Positions 14,288-21,356 of a stretch of DNA of 29,571 nt are shown here, piece by piece (positions within the stretch are counted from its first letter, which is position 1; each line of letters opens with the position of its first letter). The stretch is taken from NCBI GenBank assembly GCA_040002845.1, contig JBDUDR010000019.1:1-29571 (forward strand). Reading direction: 5' to 3'. The notes under the pieces are model-generated. The model ran no database searches. It saw nothing but the letters and a program-made list of their open reading frames with translations, and was not told where the DNA came from. Origin of the DNA: JBDUDR01 sp040002845 (GTDB taxonomy: Bacteria > Actinomycetota > Actinomycetes > Propionibacteriales > Nocardioidaceae). The translations under genes and the position numbers were made by a program.

Positions 14288-16436
14288 CCGGACGCTGGCT
14301 GGGAGAGCGGGGGATGACGAGGGCGTCGACGGCGATCGCCCCGGAAGGACCGGCGATCAGCGGATTGACGTCGACGGCCTCGATCACGTCACCCAGCTCG
14401 ACAGACAGCTGACCGACACTCACGACGGCGCCAATGACAGCCGCGCGATCGGCAGCCGGTCGACCTCGCACGCCGTCGAGCAGCTGTGCGGCGGGCAGAC
14501 CTGCGACCAGCCCGCGCGCGCGGTCGCGATCGAGATGAGGCAGTGCCACCCGGCGCTGGCTCAGCAACTCGATCAGGGTGCCACCGGCCGCCAGCACGAC
14601 CAGCGGGCCCAGCAGGGGATCGCGTACCACACCGACCGCCAGCTCGACACTGGCGGGTATCTGCGACTGCACGACGACCCGCGGTCCCTGGCGACCCGCC
14701 AGCTCCGCCCAGGCGGTTGCCACCGACGACGAGTCGTACAGGTCGAGCACGACCCCGCCCACATCCGACTTGTGGGCGACTGCCGGCTCGTCGGTCTTCA
14801 GCACGACCGGGTACCCGATCCGCTCGGCGACCTCCACTGCGCCGTCGGCGGTCACCGCCGGATGCGCGGTCGCCACCGACACGCCGTAGTCCGCCAGCAG
14901 CGCGAGCGAGGCCTGTCCGTCCAGCGGCCCCTGCGAGATCCGCTTGACCCACCTGGCTCGCCGGTCTCCGTCCGCAGTCCCCGCCGCCTCGCCGCGCAAA
15001 CCCGTCACCTCGCTGAGCGGTAGCCGAGACGCGGAGTGATGCAGCAGGTGCCGAAGCGCCCGCAGCCCGCTCTCGGTTCCTTCCAGCACGGGTACGCCGA
15101 GCGCGCGCAGCTCACTTGCCTGATCCTGGTCGATGGCGGCTGCGATGTTGCTCAGCACGACCACCGGCTTCGATGTCCCGTCCAGCACCGCCTTGACCGC
15201 AAGTGGATACGCGTCGTCGCCGTCGTACTCCTTGATCAGGTCGACGGCAATCGCCACCACGCAGACAGCCGGGTCTCGAGCCAGCGCCAGCAGGGAGCCG
15301 GTGAACAACTGCTCGGTGTTGGTACCCCGGCCCCAGACATCAAGTGGGTTGTCGGCGGTCAGCCCCGGGTCGAGGAACGGCTCCAACGCCGACCGCGTGG
15401 CCGGTGAGATCGCAGCGAACGGCACGCCGACCTCGCTGGCGACATCGGACACCATCGCTCGCTCTGCACCGGAGTCGTGCACCGTCGCGATCCCGGCGGA
15501 GACGCCAGCCGGTCCGGCCTTCATCCGACGACCGATCGCGAAGAGCTCGAGCGTGTCGGCCATCTCGTCCAATCCGCGCACCCGATGCACGCCGTACGCG
15601 TCGAACAACGCCTCCCAGGCCGCGTCGTCGCCGGCAATAGCTCCCGAATGAGCCGTTACCATCGCACGCCCGGTCGGGGAGCCACCCACGGTGAGGGCGA
15701 CCACCGGGATGTCACGCGACGCCGCGCGAGCCAGCCCGCTCTTCAGCAGCTCGGCATCCCGGATCGTCTCCAGGTAGAGCGCGACCACCCGAGTCCGTTC
15801 GAGATCCAGCGCGTACGCCAGGTAGTCGCCGGTCGTTGTCACGAGTTCCTGCCCCGACGAGACAGCCAACGCGAACTCCAGCCGGCGGTGCGTGCGCAGC
15901 AGCGCTGAGAAGACGGAGCCGGAGTGGGTCACCAGCGAGATCGGCCCCGGAGTCTGCGGGTGCCGCTCGATGTACCCCAGGGCGCGGACTCCCTTGTCCA
16001 CGTTGACGAAACCCATGCAGCCGGCACCGCAGACGGCGAGCCCCGCATCAGAGGCGATCTCGACCAGGGACGGCGCGAGGCCGGCAGCCGTGCCGAACAC
16101 GACGGCACCCCCATCGCCACGGGCCGCGGCCAGCTCCAGCTGGTCGACCAGGGCCGAGTGGGGAGTCCCGAGGAGCACGAGGTCGACCGGGTCCTCGATG
16201 TCGGCAAGCGATGGCAGGCACGGAAGACCCAGCACCTCGGAGTAGCGGGGGTTCACGAGGTGCACGCGCGGCTGCGCGGGGCTGCGAAGCACCTCGATCG
16301 CCAGCCGGGCACCGAACGAACCGGTCCGAGCGCTCGCCCCCACCACTGCGATCGAGCGGGCTTCCAGCATCCGGCGCACCGCGGGCGCCGCTGAGGAGCG
16401 GTGCTCCTCGGGTGCTGAGCGGGACGAGCGGTCCAT
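14262..16436 (-). CDS. Acyl-CoA synthetase, NDP-forming (acetate-CoA ligase type, fused alpha-beta), 724 aa
   Basis: It converts a carboxylic acid, ATP and CoA to acyl-CoA, ADP and phosphate. Order: CoA-binding Rossmann domain (about 20-150, SIAVVGASARTGSFG, VNPRY), CoA-ligase domains (about 160-460) with phospho-acceptor His263 in TAHSGAIAGDDAAWEALF, then a C-terminal ATP-grasp domain (about 500-720; GYPVVLKTDEPAVAHKSDVGGVVLDL, VDVNPLIAG). I chose ATG 16436 for its GAGG site and homology start; upstream in-frame ATG 16601 would add 55 basic residues of no family character. It diverges from the TetR gene across the operator at 16628-16643. The acid used is unknown; branched or aromatic acids are common for PimA-like members. 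Confidence 0.92.
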   Translation of the reverse strand: MDRSSRSAPEEHRSSAAPAVRRMLEARSIAVVGASARTGSFGARLAIEVLRSPAQPRVHLVNPRYSEVLGLPCLPSLADIEDPVDLVLLGTPHSALVDQLELAAARGDGGAVVFGTAAGLAPSLVEIASDAGLAVCGAGCMGFVNVDKGVRALGYIERHPQTPGPISLVTHSGSVFSALLRTHRRLEFALAVSSGQELVTTTGDYLAYALDLERTRVVALYLETIRDAELLKSGLARAASRDIPVVALTVGGSPTGRAMVTAHSGAIAGDDAAWEALFDAYGVHRVRGLDEMADTLELFAIGRRMKAGPAGVSAGIATVHDSGAERAMVSDVASEVGVPFAAISPATRSALEPFLDPGLTADNPLDVWGRGTNTEQLFTGSLLALARDPAVCVVAIAVDLIKEYDGDDAYPLAVKAVLDGTSKPVVVLSNIAAAIDQDQASELRALGVPVLEGTESGLRALRHLLHHSASRLPLSEVTGLRGEAAGTADGDRRARWVKRISQGPLDGQASLALLADYGVSVATAHPAVTADGAVEVAERIGYPVVLKTDEPAVAHKSDVGGVVLDLYDSSSVATAWAELAGRQGPRVVVQSQIPASVELAVGVVRDPLLGPLVVLAAGGTLIELLSQRRVALPHLDRDRARGLVAGLPAAQLLDGVRGRPAADRAAVIGAVVSVGQLSVELGDVIEAVDVNPLIAGPSGAIAVDALVIPRSPSQRPVSRERPVR

Positions 16437-16627
16437 CGCCTGCCTCAACCCCAGACGCCTGCCAGCTCGGCCCCGCCGGCCGCGGCGCGCGACTGGAGAA
16501 CAATCACCCGCGCACCCTATCTGGCCAGGTAGGCTGCGGAAACGAGACCGTTGTGTCCCCCTCCGACCGCAATTGCGCCATATGTGTTGGGCATCGGACA
16601 CCCGGGCTTATGTCAAAAAAGCATCCT

Positions 16628-16643
16628 GACTGACTGTTCAGTC
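16628..16643. promoter_or_regulatory. Shared TetR operator (site 2), perfect palindrome
   Basis: GACTGACTGTTCAGTC: perfect 6-bp arms GACTGA / TCAGTC with a 4-nt centre, flanked by T on the left and TA on the right exactly as at 18861-18879. It lies between the CoA ligase (minus, start 16436) and tetR (plus, start 16695), just before a TATAGA box (16644-16649). This is where a TetR protein would repress its own gene. Confidence 0.8.
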
Positions 16644-16694
16644 TATAGAGTGCTAACGTGCCTGACAAGGGTGCAGCACGATTCGGAGGTGGCG

Positions 16695-17366
16695 ATGACG
16701 GCCAGGGCGCTCGAAACTACTCACGACCAACGACGCGACCAGATGCTCGTTGCGGCCGCCGAGCTGATCGCCCAGCGGGGGTTCTCAGAGACGCGCATTG
16801 CCGACGTAGCCGAGCGGGTGGGCGCCAGCCCGGCCCTGGTGATCTACTACTTCGGGACCAAGGACAGCTTGCTGACCGGCGCCCTGCGTTACTCCGAGGA
16901 CACCTTCTACTCTGCCGCCGACGAGATGCTCGGATCCGCGGCGTCACTGCGTGAGCGACTGGAGATCCTCGTTAGCCTGACCTGCATCCCACAGCGCGAG
17001 GACGAGGTCCCCGGCTCCTGGGGACTGTGGTTCGATCTGTGGACTCAGGCCTTCAGGCATCCTGAGGTGGCTCGCGACCGGATCGAGCTCGACCAGCGCT
17101 GGCGCGACACCATCGCCCGCGTCGTGAAAGACGGCATCGAGGCCGGCGAGATCGAGCCGTTCGACGCTGAAGGCTTCGCCGTCACCTTCTCCGCTTTGCT
17201 CGATGGGCTGACCATCCAGGTAGCGCTGCGGGATCCCGTCGTAGACCCCGAGCGGGCCTTCACCATCGCGATGACCTTTGCCGCCCGCGAGCTCGGACTC
17301 GAGTGGCAGCCGTCCAACGACCGCAAGAAGATCCAGAACCGCTCAAAAAACGGCCAGGACCGCTGA
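16695..17366 (+). CDS. TetR-family regulator with BetI-like C-terminal domain, 223 aa
   Basis: The N-terminal helix-turn-helix is standard (about residues 15-60: LVAAAELIAQRGFSETRIADVAERVGASPALVIYYFGTKDSLL). The ligand domain pattern WGLWFDLWTQAFRHPEVARDRIELDQRWRDTIARVVKDGIEAGEI matches the BetI-type (TetR_C_6) class, whose founder senses choline. ATG 16695 follows GGAGG. Its own promoter carries a perfect palindrome also found before the other genes of the block, so it is the likely local repressor, released by a pathway substrate or intermediate. The C-terminus ends in a basic tail (NDRKKIQNRSKNGQDR). Confidence 0.92.
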   Translation: MTARALETTHDQRRDQMLVAAAELIAQRGFSETRIADVAERVGASPALVIYYFGTKDSLLTGALRYSEDTFYSAADEMLGSAASLRERLEILVSLTCIPQREDEVPGSWGLWFDLWTQAFRHPEVARDRIELDQRWRDTIARVVKDGIEAGEIEPFDAEGFAVTFSALLDGLTIQVALRDPVVDPERAFTIAMTFAARELGLEWQPSNDRKKIQNRSKNGQDR

Positions 17367-17367
17367 C

Positions 17368-17388
17368 GGGCCCGGAGGCACCGGGCCC
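17368..17388. terminator. Bidirectional terminator-like hairpin between convergent genes
   Basis: GGGCCCGG-AGGCA-CCGGGCCC: perfect 8-bp GC-only stem with a 5-nt loop, starting 1 nt after the tetR stop and reaching the stop codon of the convergent aminotransferase. There is no T-tract, as is usual for high-GC actinobacterial terminators. Confidence 0.65.
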
Positions 17389-18818
17389 TAGTGCCTACCC
17401 GCCGTAGCGGAGACGCGGCCGGCGAACCGAGCCACGTTGCCCACGAACCGGTCGACGTCCGCGTCGGTGTGCTGTACGGACAGCAGCCACTGCTCGATCT
17501 TGCCCCAAGGAGGGAGGAACACCCCGCCGTTGTGCTGCATGAGCCAGTGCGCCTGACCCAGCCGGCCGTCGATGCGCAGGAAATCGCGGAAGTTGCGGAT
17601 GCGATCGGGGAGAAACGTCACGCAGCCCTTCGCGCCTGCCGTCACGACGTGCCAGGGCAGCCGATGCTCGGCGATGACCACTCCGATGCCGCTTTCCATC
17701 CGCTGTCGAAGCCGTTCGAGATGGGCGTATGCCTCCGGGACGAGCACCTTGGTCAGGGTGGCACGCGCAGACGCCATCGCAAGGGGGTTGCCGTTGAACG
17801 TGCCGACCTGTTCGTACCTGCCGTCCGCGATCATCTCCATCAGTGCAGGGGTGCCTCCGATGGCCGCCGTCGAGAGCCCACCGCCCATCGCCTTCGCCAG
17901 GCAGACCAGGTCTGGCGTCACCCCTGACAGTGCGGTGACCCCGCCGGGCCCGGTCGTCAGCCCGGTCTTGACCTCGTCGAAGGTCAGCAAGGCGTCGTGG
18001 CTGTGCAGGATGTCGCGCAGGCCAGCGAGGTACGCGCTGTCGGGATGGATGATGCCTGCATTCATCATCACCGGCTCCACGATCATTCCCGCGACCTGGC
18101 CGGCGTGCTCCTCGAGTGCTCTGTCGACCGAGTCCAGGTCGTTGAAACCGACGACCACCACCAGGTCTCGGATCTGTCTCGGGATCCCAGAGTTGCCAGC
18201 CACTCCGATCGGTCGATCGGCCGGTCCGATCTCGTCGTCGTCCTCCGGCAGCACCGAGACCTGGACGGAGTCGTGGTGGCCGTGGTAACCGCCCTCGACC
18301 TTGATGATGAGGTCGCGACCTGTCGCAGCCCGCATCAGGTGCACTGCGTCCATGGTCGCTTCGGTCCCGGAGTTGGCGAACCGCCACAACGGCAGTCCGA
18401 AGCGGGACGCCAGCTCGTCGGCCACCACGATCGCGTCCTCGGTCGGTTGCGCGAAGTGGGTTCCGCGGCGCACCCGGTCGCTGACTGCCGCGACGATCGC
18501 GGGATGCGCGTGCCCCGCGATGGAGGCGCCGTACCCGCCGTGGAAGTCGCTGTACTCGGTGCCGTCGACGTCATAGATCTTCGAGCCCCGCCCGTGGCTC
18601 AGCCACACGGCCTGGGGCTCAGCGATCTGCCAGCTCGACGTGGCGCCGCCGGCCAGCCGGGTGCGCGCTCGCTCGATGTAGGACCTGCTGATGGGTTGTC
18701 TGTCCAGGAACAGGGCGGACTGCTCCCTGATCAGCTCGTCGAGGTTGGCGACGGGCGGTCTGGTGGGGATGCCCTCGGACCGGGCATTCGGATGTCCGGG
18801 GGTCGCTGTCGAGGTCAC
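17388..18818 (-). CDS. Class III aminotransferase (glutamate-1-semialdehyde aminomutase-like), 476 aa
   Basis: A PLP enzyme of fold type I. The landmarks are in order: DVDGTEYSDFHGGYGASIAGHAHPAI (residues 83-108), NSGTEATMDAVHLMRAATGR (cofactor phosphate loop, about 149-168), GGYHGHHD (176-183), FDEVKTG with Asp281, and catalytic Lys309 in LAKAMGGGLSTAAIGG. It is longer at the N-terminus than HemL, and its context is catabolic, so it is not expected to make haem precursors. A transaminase acting on an omega- or beta-amino acid is more likely (inference). GTG 18818 has AGGAG 7 nt upstream. The operator at 18862-18877 is 43 nt before the start. Confidence 0.92.
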   Translation of the reverse strand: MTSTATPGHPNARSEGIPTRPPVANLDELIREQSALFLDRQPISRSYIERARTRLAGGATSSWQIAEPQAVWLSHGRGSKIYDVDGTEYSDFHGGYGASIAGHAHPAIVAAVSDRVRRGTHFAQPTEDAIVVADELASRFGLPLWRFANSGTEATMDAVHLMRAATGRDLIIKVEGGYHGHHDSVQVSVLPEDDDEIGPADRPIGVAGNSGIPRQIRDLVVVVGFNDLDSVDRALEEHAGQVAGMIVEPVMMNAGIIHPDSAYLAGLRDILHSHDALLTFDEVKTGLTTGPGGVTALSGVTPDLVCLAKAMGGGLSTAAIGGTPALMEMIADGRYEQVGTFNGNPLAMASARATLTKVLVPEAYAHLERLRQRMESGIGVVIAEHRLPWHVVTAGAKGCVTFLPDRIRNFRDFLRIDGRLGQAHWLMQHNGGVFLPPWGKIEQWLLSVQHTDADVDRFVGNVARFAGRVSATAGRH

Positions 18819-18861
18819 TTCCGGGCTCCTGACGCCTGACGATGGGGGCCGACCTTTGATT

Positions 18862-18877
18862 GACTGATCGTTCAGTC
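18862..18877. promoter_or_regulatory. Shared TetR operator (site 3), perfect palindrome
   Basis: GACTGATCGTTCAGTC: the arms GACTGA / TCAGTC are identical to site 2, as are the flanking T and TA. It lies upstream of the class III aminotransferase gene (minus strand, start 18818), at a normal operator distance. Confidence 0.8.
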
Positions 18878-18894
18878 TAGCCGGTCACCCTGTG

Positions 18895-18985
18895 CCGAGG
18901 TACGAGTTTGGTACCCAAAGTCGCAGTCGGAAGGTCATGAACACGTACCTCGGCGACGAGGCAGGGTGTGAAAGGCGTACCTCGG
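18895..18985. repeat. Three copies of a 10-bp motif in the aminotransferase-Rieske intergenic region
   Basis: CGTACCTCGG occurs at 18944-18953 and 18976-18985, and inverted (CCGAGGTACG) at 18895-18904. The region 18819-19082 otherwise contains no gene, only the two TetR-type sites at its edges. The motif may bind a second regulator. Confidence 0.5.
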
Positions 18986-19046
18986 CTCTCGGCGACCACC
19001 ATGGCCGAGCGGGCACGCACGAAGAGCGCGTCTCGGGCTGGGTGGC

Positions 19047-19092
19047 TTTACGGGATGCCATCGCCGGTTTATCGTTGACTGTATGTTCAATC
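19047..19092 (+). promoter_or_regulatory. Leaderless promoter of the Rieske gene with overlapping operator (site 4)
   Basis: TTTACG (19047-19052), 17-nt spacer, TATCGT (19070-19075), then 7 nt to ATG 19083: a good sigma-70-type promoter for a leaderless mRNA. A degenerate operator GACTGT-ATGT-TCAATC (19077-19092) spans the inferred transcription start and the start codon, so repressor binding would block initiation. There is no ribosome site upstream of the ATG. Confidence 0.55.
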
Positions 19093-20261
19093 AGAGCCTA
19101 TCGCTGGATCCCGATGAGCTGAAGCGGTGCCTGCTCCCGTTCGGCACCAGCCGGATGCTGCCCAAGGCGGCGTACCTCGATGAGTCAGTCCTGGCGTGGG
19201 AGCGGACTCATGTCTTCGGGGGCTGGATCTGCCTAGGCCGGTCCTCGGGCTTGGTTGCGGCGGCGAGTCAGCGGGCGGTGTCAGCGGGCGATACCTCCGT
19301 GCTGCTGATGCGCGACGGCGACGGTGTGCTGCGCGCCTTCGAGAACGCCTGTCGGCATCGCGGCCACGAGTTGCTGCCCTGCGGTGGCGAGTCGGCCAAG
19401 CGGACTCTTGTGTGTCCGTACCACGCCTGGACGTACGACCTCGATGGGTCGCTGCGGGTGGCGCGCGGCTTCCGTGACGTCGACGGGTTCGACAGATCGG
19501 AGTTCGGTCTCGCCGAGCTCGACCTACGCGAGTGGCACGGTTGGGTGTTCGTCGACCCGTCCAGCCAGGCCGGAGACTTCACTGAGCACATCGGGGAGCT
19601 GGAGGCGATCATCGGCCACTACGACGCCGAGCAGCTGGTGACCGCGGAGACCCATGAGTACGATGTTGCGGCCAATTGGAAGATCGTCATCGAGAACTAC
19701 CAGGAATGCTTCCATTGCGCGATGATCCATCCCGAGCTGTGTCGGGTCAGCCCACCTGAGAGCGGTGCCAACATCGAGCGGGCCGGCGCGTGGGTGGGTG
19801 GCTGGATGGATCTGCGTAGCGACGCCGCCACCATGTCACTTGACGGACACAGTGACGGCAACGTGATCGCGCGACTCGACGAGGTCGAGCAGCGGACCGT
19901 GATGTATGTCGCGGTGATGCCGAACCTGCTGATCAGCCTGCACCCCGACTACATCATGACCCACTTGTTGACGCCGATCAGTTCGGGCGTCACGCGCATC
20001 TCGTGCTCGTGGGCGTTCCCGCCGGAGACGGTAAGGCAGCCTGACTTCGACCCGTTGTACGCGGTGGATTTCTGGGAACTGACCAACCGACAGGACTGGG
20101 CAGCCTGTGAGTCAGTGCAGCGAGGCATGCACTCGGCGCACTATGTTCCCGGGCCGCTGGCGCCAGAGGAGGACGGGGTCTATCAATTCGTCACGCTGAT
20201 GGCGCGAACCTACCTCGGCCTCGACCCCCACCCCTCGTTTCCTCCCGCGATCGCGGAATAA
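19083..20261 (+). CDS. Rieske non-haem iron oxygenase, quaternary-amine type, 392 aa
   Basis: The terminal oxygenase component of a Rieske monooxygenase. The [2Fe-2S] ligands are Cys90/His92 (ACRHRGHELLPC) and Cys111/His114 (VCPYHAWTYDLDG). The mononuclear iron ligands are His211 and His216 in ENYQECFHCAMIHPELC, and Asp338 in RQDWAACESVQRG. The ENYxECxHCxxxHP form is characteristic of the group containing glycine-betaine demethylase GbcA, stachydrine demethylase and choline monooxygenase, rather than of aromatic-ring dioxygenases. Expected reaction: oxidative N-demethylation of a quaternary or tertiary amine. No reductase gene is in the window, so electrons must come from elsewhere. The TAA stop is part of a 21-bp repeat copy. 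Confidence 0.93.
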   Translation: MFNQSLSLDPDELKRCLLPFGTSRMLPKAAYLDESVLAWERTHVFGGWICLGRSSGLVAAASQRAVSAGDTSVLLMRDGDGVLRAFENACRHRGHELLPCGGESAKRTLVCPYHAWTYDLDGSLRVARGFRDVDGFDRSEFGLAELDLREWHGWVFVDPSSQAGDFTEHIGELEAIIGHYDAEQLVTAETHEYDVAANWKIVIENYQECFHCAMIHPELCRVSPPESGANIERAGAWVGGWMDLRSDAATMSLDGHSDGNVIARLDEVEQRTVMYVAVMPNLLISLHPDYIMTHLLTPISSGVTRISCSWAFPPETVRQPDFDPLYAVDFWELTNRQDWAACESVQRGMHSAHYVPGPLAPEEDGVYQFVTLMARTYLGLDPHPSFPPAIAE

Positions 20262-20293
20262 GTGTCGGATCGCGCGGAATAAGTGTCGGATCA
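20256..20293. repeat. Two further copies of the 21-bp repeat unit
   Basis: Cores AAGTGTCGGATC begin at 20260 and 20281, exactly 21 bp apart and with the same AATA lead as in the array at 11735-11800. The first copy supplies the stop codon of the Rieske gene, and the second overlaps the stop codon of the convergent DNA methylase. The element is again confined to a convergent 3' junction. Confidence 0.85.
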
Positions 20294-21346
20294 GCGGACG
20301 GCGGGGGAGGCGACGGCGGCGGCAACATGGTCGGCAGCGCCCGCCACGAAGACGTACTCGGTGTTCCGGAGCCTGTTCACCTGGCCGACCTTGTCACCGG
20401 CCGGGTTGTAGATGCCGATCTGCGCCCCGACGTACCGCTTGCGGTCGAACCCGAGTACGCCCACCTCCTCGTGTCCCGCCGCCCGAAGCCACCGGCTGAT
20501 CTGATCAGGCCGCACCCAGGACTCGTCGTTGTACGACACCACCACCACATCAGCCCGAACCCGACAGATCAACGACTCCAGCGCCGCCGGCATCCCCGGC
20601 TTGGTGTTGAACACGCTCCGCGTCTCCTCTTCCCGAGCGTCCACTCGCTTGCACGCCACGCCATAGTGCTCCGGCGAGTCCCAGCGGACCAGCGTCTCCC
20701 AGACGTGGTAGTTCGTGAAGTAGCGATGCTGGTTGTACGGCGGGTCGAGGTATGCCAGATCCACCCGGGGGAGCGCGTCGACGACGCTCATCGCGTCCCC
20801 GAGCACAGACCTGCCGAATCCCGGGATCAGGTCCGGTGTGCGGAGATCCAGCGGGTTGTACGAGCGAGGCGCCCACTGCTTGAGGTACGCCATCTGCACT
20901 CCGGTCGTGCTGTCGACCCGGTCGGTCGCGAGCATCAGCGCGGTCAACAGCACCGGATAAAGGGGATCGGAGGCGTACTCGTCGCGCAGACAGTCCCGGA
21001 TCGAGTCGATCCGCTCACCGTTGAACGGCTGGACGTACCGCGACTCCTCGCAGAACGTGCGGGTGAAGTAGCCGGGCCGCCCGGGCAGTGACGACAGGTG
21101 CGCCAGCGCTTCCGCCACCTCGCAAGCATCGACATCGCGGGCGTCGGTGGCGATGAAGCACCGCGCGAGGATGTCGGAGTAGGTCGCGGAGTCCAAGCAG
21201 GTCACCGCGATGCCCCGACGCTTGAACTCCTGCGCCACCCTGGTCGTCCCGGTGAACATATCGAGCGCGGTCGAAGCCCCGACAGCCGACGCGATCTGTC
21301 CCAGCGCCGGGACCAGGGTCCGCTTCGAGCCGAGGTACTTGATCAC
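20291..21346 (-). CDS. D12-class DNA adenine-N6 methyltransferase, 351 aa
   Basis: It transfers methyl from SAM to the N6 of adenine in a specific DNA site. The N-terminal KYLGSKRTLVPALGQIA and DMFTGTTRVAQEFKRRG are the SAM-binding region of Dam/D12 enzymes. The catalytic motif is DPPY in VDLAYLDPPYNQHRY (about residue 220). The central part (about 65-190) would hold target recognition. GTG 21346 lies 10 nt after the stop of the mannosyltransferase gene, so the two are probably co-transcribed. No restriction endonuclease, specificity subunit or phage gene is nearby, which makes it an orphan methyltransferase here. The recognition site cannot be read from the sequence. Confidence 0.9.
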   Translation of the reverse strand: MIKYLGSKRTLVPALGQIASAVGASTALDMFTGTTRVAQEFKRRGIAVTCLDSATYSDILARCFIATDARDVDACEVAEALAHLSSLPGRPGYFTRTFCEESRYVQPFNGERIDSIRDCLRDEYASDPLYPVLLTALMLATDRVDSTTGVQMAYLKQWAPRSYNPLDLRTPDLIPGFGRSVLGDAMSVVDALPRVDLAYLDPPYNQHRYFTNYHVWETLVRWDSPEHYGVACKRVDAREEETRSVFNTKPGMPAALESLICRVRADVVVVSYNDESWVRPDQISRWLRAAGHEEVGVLGFDRKRYVGAQIGIYNPAGDKVGQVNRLRNTEYVFVAGAADHVAAAVASPAVR

Positions 21347-21356
21347 CGGAGCGAAC

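Noticed and set aside
17388..18818. HemL (glutamate-1-semialdehyde aminomutase) for haem synthesis
   Set aside because: The fold matches, but the longer N-terminus, the TetR operator and the catabolic neighbours argue for a catabolic transaminase.
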